9,125 nucleotides of DNA from assembly GCA_017965125.1 (NCBI GenBank), contig JAGCQO010000230.1, positions 1-9,125 on the forward strand, given 5' to 3'. Origin of the DNA: Paludibacteraceae bacterium (GTDB taxonomy: Bacteria; Bacteroidota; Bacteroidia; Bacteroidales; Paludibacteraceae). Under the pieces are notes generated by a model. It was not told where the DNA came from. It was given only the letters and a program-made list of their open reading frames with translations, and searched no databases. Below, in pieces: positions 6,179-9,125 of this stretch (position 1 is the first letter of the stretch; every line of letters starts with the position of its first letter). A program made the translations under genes and the position numbers.

Positions 6179-6211
6179 TGCAAAAGTAAATAAAAAACAT
6201 CATCTGCGGAA
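6179..6211 (-). promoter_or_regulatory. Predicted promoter of the L,D-transpeptidase / SpmAB / SH3b operon
   Basis: Minus-strand TACTTTTGCA (6188-6179) matches the -7 consensus TAnnTTTG and is identical to the 10-mers before argR and efp. The -33 position (TTCC, 6211-6208) is poor. The leader to the ATG at 6160 would be only about 10-15 nt. Confidence 0.55.
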
Positions 6212-6221
6212 TTTGTGGCAA

Positions 6222-6251
6222 TAAAAAAGGCGTCTCCTTTTGGGAAACGCC
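6222..6251 (-). terminator. Intrinsic terminator of efp
   Basis: GGCGTCTCC (6229-6237) pairs with GGAAACGCC (6243-6251), with one T-G wobble in 9 bp and a 5-nt loop. A run of T follows on the minus strand (6228-6223). It lies 23 nt past the efp stop and just upstream of the L,D-transpeptidase promoter, so the two transcripts are insulated. Confidence 0.88.
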
Positions 6252-6274
6252 TTTGTGTTATAGCGATGTGTCGC

Positions 6275-6841
6275 TTATGCCTTTACACGCTCAACGTATG
6301 AACCGTCTCTTGTGTCAACCTTGATCTTCTCGCCCTGGTTGATGAAGAGGGGAACTCTTACCTTAGCGCCTGTCTCGACTGTAGCGTCCTTCAGTGCGTT
6401 TGTAGCAGTGTCGCCCTTCAAGCCTGGCTCAGTGTAAGTGATCTCGAGAACTACGATTGTTGGAACGTCAACGTAGAGCACTGTCTCAGACTCTGCGTGT
6501 ACGACAACCTCGCACATCTCGCCCTCTTTCAGGTAGTCAACACCGTTGATGAGGTTCTTTTGTATGATTATCTGCTCGAAGCTCTCTGTGTCCATGAATG
6601 TGTAACCCATGTCGTCGTTGTAGAGATACTGGTATGAGCGTCTTTCGATTCTTACGTCGTTGATTTTGATACCTGCGTTAAGAGTCTTCTCTATTACGAG
6701 ACCAGTCTTTACGTTCTTCAGCTTTGTTCTTACGAAAGCAGGACCCTTGCCTGGCTTAACGTGAAGGAACTCAACAACATAGTAGTACTGGCCGTCGAAC
6801 TCGAGGCACATTCCGTTTTTAATATCCGCTGTTTTAGCCAT
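6275..6841 (-). CDS. efp: Translation elongation factor P
   Basis: This 188-residue protein has the standard three-domain length. EF-P binds between the ribosomal P and E sites and relieves stalling at polyproline stretches. Domain I (1-64) has the tip loop [13 protein letters not shown] (29-41), with Lys32 at the position that is modified in lysine-type EF-P proteins. Domains II and III include MDTESFEQI (83-91) and the C-terminal signature block [42 protein letters not shown] (in the 125-167 region). The type of modification cannot be inferred, because no modification gene lies in the window. The ATG at 6841 is at the family start ([10 protein letters not shown]). It has its own promoter and terminator and is probably monocistronic, although readthrough from the methyltransferase gene upstream is possible. 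Confidence 0.98.
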   Translation of the reverse strand: MAKTADIKNGMCLEFDGQYYYVVEFLHVKPGKGPAFVRTKLKNVKTGLVIEKTLNAGIKINDVRIERRSYQYLYNDDMGYTFMDTESFEQIIIQKNLINGVDYLKEGEMCEVVVHAESETVLYVDVPTIVVLEITYTEPGLKGDTATNALKDATVETGAKVRVPLFINQGEKIKVDTRDGSYVERVKA

Positions 6842-6912
6842 AAAAAGTTTTTCTAAAGGTTTTTATTTATGATTTTCGTTTTTGTGCAATTCCGTTTTCG
6901 ATTATTGCAGAG

Positions 6913-6945
6913 TGCAAAAGTATAAAAATCACCGGACTACACAAA
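6913..6945 (-). promoter_or_regulatory. Near-consensus Bacteroidota promoter of efp
   Basis: TTTG (6945-6942) is followed after exactly 19 nt by TACTTTTG (6922-6915) on the minus strand, matching both elements of the Bacteroidota housekeeping promoter (TTTG, 19-21 nt, TAnnTTTG). The leader is about 67 nt. It is the best promoter in the window, as expected for a highly expressed gene. Confidence 0.8.
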
Positions 6946-6971
6946 TCTTCTTTTCCACTTTTTTGCGTTTG

Positions 6972-7736
6972 TCACTTCTTGAGTCTTCTTCTGAACTCTG
7001 CGCAGACAATGGCTGTGGCTGCGGCCACGTTCAGCGATTCCGACGTCTCCCTGCCTTTGGGCCAGTTCTCGATTCTGAGCCTTTTGCTCACGCACTCCCT
7101 CACCTCGCTGCTCAGTCCGTTGCCTTCGCTTCCCATGACGATTACGCCGTCCTCGCTCAACTCCTCTTGTGTTATGTCGTTGCCCTCGAGCAGCGTGCCG
7201 TAGATGCTGACGCCCCTTCTGGCCGCGTCCTTGAGCAGTGCGCTCAGGTTGTCGGTCTCCTTGACACTCACCCTGCTCAGCGCTCCCATGGTCGCTTGCA
7301 CAACCTTCGGCCCGTAAGGCTCGGCGCAGTCCTTTGTGCAGATGACGGTCTCGATTCCGAACCAGTCGGCGGTCCTGATTATCGTGCCCACGTTGCCCGG
7401 GTCCTGCACTCCGTCGAGGGCGAGGGTCAGGCCTTTGGTCTCGATTCTGTCGATGCTCGTGTCTGGCCTCTTGAATATGGCGTAGGCTTCTCTCGGAGTC
7501 TTCATCAGCGTTATTCTGCCCATCTCCTCGTCGCTTGCGGTCTCGGCCGTCGTGCCTTTCAGTCGGTTGGCTGGCTCCTTCACCTTGTCGGTGACAATCA
7601 GTGCCTTGCAGTCGAAGTGTTTTGCCAGGTCCTCGATGAGTTTCCAGCCTTCGGCGACGAACACGCCTTCTTCGTCTCTGTGCTTCTTCTGCTTGTATTT
7701 CGCCAGCTCTTTGATTCTGTTTTTGCTTAATGCCAT
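6972..7736 (-). CDS. SpoU/TrmH-family RNA 2'-O-ribose methyltransferase
   Basis: This 254-residue protein has a small N-terminal substrate-binding domain (about 1-95, with KQKKHRDEEGVFVAEGWKL as the typical opening) and a trefoil-knot SPOUT domain (about 104-250). Motif 1 is DGVQDPGNVGTIIRTADWFG (108-127), motif 2 is VIVMGSEGNGLS (198-209), and motif 3 is SESLNVAAATAI (232-243). Conserved Asn115, Arg121, Glu204 and Asn236 are present. The family methylates 2'-OH groups of rRNA or tRNA using S-adenosylmethionine. Whether the target is 23S rRNA (RlmB-like) or tRNA cannot be told. The frame extends to ATG at 7766, but I prefer 7736. MALSKNRIKEL matches family N-termini, and the predicted -7 box lies inside the extension. 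It is divergent from the tamL-like gene. No terminator is visible before efp. Confidence 0.92.
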   Translation of the reverse strand: MALSKNRIKELAKYKQKKHRDEEGVFVAEGWKLIEDLAKHFDCKALIVTDKVKEPANRLKGTTAETASDEEMGRITLMKTPREAYAIFKRPDTSIDRIETKGLTLALDGVQDPGNVGTIIRTADWFGIETVICTKDCAEPYGPKVVQATMGALSRVSVKETDNLSALLKDAARRGVSIYGTLLEGNDITQEELSEDGVIVMGSEGNGLSSEVRECVSKRLRIENWPKGRETSESLNVAAATAIVCAEFRRRLKK

Positions 7737-7750
7737 ATTTTTCGCTTTTG

Positions 7751-7760
7751 TGCAAAAATA
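7751..7760 (-). promoter_or_regulatory. Predicted -7 element of the RNA methyltransferase gene
   Basis: Minus-strand TATTTTTGCA matches TAnnTTTG plus GCA. No TTTG lies at the -33 distance. Transcription would start about 10 nt before the ATG at 7736, giving a nearly leaderless mRNA. This placement supports the shorter start choice. Confidence 0.45.
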
Positions 7761-7883
7761 ATCCATTTTTTACTTTCGCCGTCCTCTTTGGCGAATATGA
7801 TTGTTTGTTGCTTGGTGTGTGGCAGTGTGTCATTTCTGTTTCATGGCTGATTTATGAATGTTCCTGATTCCGTGACAAAAAGG

Positions 7884-7895
7884 CGTTTATAAACG
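7884..7895. repeat. Perfect 12-bp palindrome upstream of the tamL-like gene
   Basis: CGTTTATAAACG reads the same on both strands. It sits 11 nt before the predicted -7 box of the plus-strand gene, over the -33 region, and also upstream of the divergent methyltransferase gene. A regulator site is possible; no protein is known to me for it. Confidence 0.35.
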
Positions 7896-7906
7896 GCGAG
7901 TTTTCT

Positions 7907-7914
7907 TATATTTG
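7907..7914 (+). promoter_or_regulatory. Predicted -7 element of the tamL-like gene
   Basis: TATATTTG fits TAnnTTTG. The best -33 candidate, TTTA (7886-7889), is only 17 nt away and lies inside the palindrome. The leader to the ATG at 7951 would be about 30 nt. The rest of 7761-7880 shows no gene or structured RNA that I can recognise. Confidence 0.5.
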
Positions 7915-7950
7915 TATTTTTATTAGCTCAACTGTATTCACATAGTTTAT

Positions 7951-9125
7951 ATGTCACGAAGTCTGCGCTTCAGTACCATGCTTTTTGTCGCTATGCTCCT
8001 GGCGTTGCTGACTTCTTCGTGCAGTATGACTAAGTTCGTGCCTAATAAGAAGTTCCTTTTCAATAGGGTGGAGGTGAAGTCCGACGTCAAGGACATCTCG
8101 AAAACCCAGATCAAGCAGTACCTCAGGCCGAAGCCGAACACCGGCATCCTCGGACGAATCCGTCTTCAGCTTGCCATCTACAACATGTCCGGACGCGACT
8201 CGTCGAAGTGGATTAACCGCAAGCTGCGTGGCGCAGGCGAGCCTCCTGTCATTTTCGACGAGAGCGACCTTGAGATGTCTCGGCAGAACATCAAGGGCTT
8301 CATGAAAAACAAGGGCTACCACAATGTCGAGGTCGAGTCCGACACCATAGTCAAAGGACGGAAGCGCAAGAAGATGAATGTCCGCTTCGATATAAAGGGC
8401 AACCAGCCGTACAAACTCAGCGACGTGTCCCTTGAGTTCGACGACGACACTCTGTCGGCCTACATGGCTTCGTACGAGTTCGCCGTGAAGCCGGGCGACC
8501 TGTTCGACCTCGACGTGCTGCAGTCCGAGCGCACCAGGATGGTGACCTACTTGCGAAACAGCGGCTTCTATTATATGTCCAACGACTACATCTACGCCGA
8601 GGCCGACTCCACAGTCGATGACCACAGCGTCAGCGTCGTGTTCAAGTGCCGCCCGTTCGTCATGAACGCTGCCAACGGACAGACCAACGAGCTGAAGAAC
8701 CACGTGAGGGTGAAGGTCCGCAACGTGAACATTTATCCGTGGGAGTATAACACCGACCTCTCGTACTCCCAAGGCTACAACGACACGCTTTCGTGCGGCA
8801 GCGTCAATTACTATTATCACAGAAAGAGAGTGCTCTGTCCGACAGCCCTTTACATGAAGATTCATGTGCTGCCGGGGACATACTACAGCGCCAAGAACGT
8901 CGAACGCACCAACTCGGCGCTCAGTTCGCTCGGCACAACCAAATACGTGAACATATACTTCCGTCGAGTGCCAGGCTGCGACACGCTTGTGGACTGCAAC
9001 ATATCCATAACGCCGAACCGTGTGCAGTCCTACTCGGTCGAGATAGAAGGCACTAACACCGACGGCGACTTGGGAGCCGCGCTCAACGGCACCTACACCC
9101 ACCGGAACATCTTCCATGGCGCCGA
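7951..9125 (+). CDS. tamL: TamL-like outer-membrane lipoprotein (BamA/TamA superfamily), N-terminal part
   Basis: An open frame of 391 codons runs off the right edge. The start MSRSLRF is followed by a hydrophobic stretch and the lipobox LTSSC with Cys24, so the protein is a lipoprotein; CSMTKFVPNKKFLFNRVEV (24-42) is the usual opening of Bacteroidota TamL proteins. The segment from about 36 to 365 holds POTRA-like units with alternating strands and helices: LEMSRQNIKGFMKNKGYHNVEVE (about 107-129), VLQSERTRMVTYLRNSGFYY (189-208) and VERTNSALSSLGTTKYVNIYF (317-337). The last visible part, VEIEGTNTDGDLGAALNGTYTHRNIFHGA (363-391), is the classic junction into the Omp85 beta barrel. TamL, with TamB, supports outer-membrane protein or lipid homeostasis in Bacteroidota. 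Barrel and any downstream tamB are outside the window. ATG at 7978 is a weaker alternative start. Confidence 0.88.
   Translation, partial: MSRSLRFSTMLFVAMLLALLTSSCSMTKFVPNKKFLFNRVEVKSDVKDISKTQIKQYLRPKPNTGILGRIRLQLAIYNMSGRDSSKWINRKLRGAGEPPVIFDESDLEMSRQNIKGFMKNKGYHNVEVESDTIVKGRKRKKMNVRFDIKGNQPYKLSDVSLEFDDDTLSAYMASYEFAVKPGDLFDLDVLQSERTRMVTYLRNSGFYYMSNDYIYAEADSTVDDHSVSVVFKCRPFVMNAANGQTNELKNHVRVKVRNVNIYPWEYNTDLSYSQGYNDTLSCGSVNYYYHRKRVLCPTALYMKIHVLPGTYYSAKNVERTNSALSSLGTTKYVNIYFRRVPGCDTLVDCNISITPNRVQSYSVEIEGTNTDGDLGAALNGTYTHRNIFHGA

Noticed and set aside
6882..7730. A 282-codon plus-strand open frame opposite the RNA methyltransferase gene
   Set aside because: No recognisable motifs, and the minus strand carries all three SPOUT motifs in frame.
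6937..7833. A 298-codon minus-strand frame overlapping the methyltransferase gene
   Set aside because: Arg/Gln/His-rich out-of-frame shadow that runs through the predicted efp and methyltransferase promoters.
7761..7880. Possible small RNA or riboswitch in the divergent intergenic region
   Set aside because: No stable inverted repeats or known conserved core were visible.
7954..9117. A 387-codon open frame on the minus strand opposite the tamL-like gene
   Set aside because: Its translation is a Val/His/Arg-rich string with no domain. It mirrors the codon pattern of the plus-strand gene, which has a clear lipobox and an Omp85 junction.
1..9125. Search for CRISPR arrays, insertion sequences, tRNAs, attachment sites or a defence island
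   Set aside because: No regularly spaced repeats, transposase motifs, cloverleaf sequences or defence-type domains were seen; the genes are core metabolism, translation and envelope.

Overview
The window looks like chromosomal DNA from a member of the Bacteroidota, most likely order Bacteroidales. Four things point there. Putative promoters match the Bacteroidota -7 box TAnnTTTG. Shine-Dalgarno sequences are weak or absent. One outer-membrane biogenesis protein is a TamL-type lipoprotein. An argR / GNAT / argG cluster has the Bacteroidales arrangement. I see no mobile element, tRNA, rRNA or CRISPR array, and the coding density is that of an ordinary core-genome region. Species cannot be told from this.

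Layout, left to right. (1) 1-613, minus strand: N-terminal 204 codons of a DcaP-like outer-membrane porin that runs off the left edge, with its own promoter at 664-695. (2) 857-3250, minus: a compact arginine operon, argR (2792-3250), a GNAT acyltransferase (2087-2779) and argG (857-2053). It ends in a strong intrinsic terminator at 791-830. Its promoter region (3348-3447) carries ARG-box-like elements and regularly spaced TGCA motifs. (3) 3504-6160, minus: three envelope genes, an L,D-transpeptidase lipoprotein, a fused SpmA-SpmB membrane protein and a secreted protein with two SH3b-like domains. They are separated by 27 and 32 nt and end in an intrinsic terminator at 3444-3475. (4) 6275-6841, minus: elongation factor P, with a near-consensus promoter and its own terminator. 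(5) 6972-7736, minus: a SpoU/TrmH-type RNA 2'-O-methyltransferase. (6) 7951-9125, plus: the N-terminal 391 codons of a TamL-like lipoprotein of the BamA/TamA superfamily, cut by the right edge and divergent from the methyltransferase.

Functional reading. The arginine operon pairs the arginine-sensing repressor with a probable first-step N-acylglutamate synthase (the GNAT) and the argininosuccinate-forming enzyme. Repression can therefore act on the entry and a late step of the pathway from one operator region. The L,D-transpeptidase / SpmAB / SH3b group reads as a cell-wall module in an organism not expected to sporulate. Together with the porin and TamL, about half of the window concerns the envelope. 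No gene-free stretch exceeds 300 bases. The longest gaps are 614-856 (porin promoter, argG terminator), 3251-3503 (argR control region, SH3b-gene terminator) and 7737-7950 (divergent promoters). I found no obviously new defence or mobile system. The items most worth a second look are the argR control region and the SpmAB-centred envelope operon.
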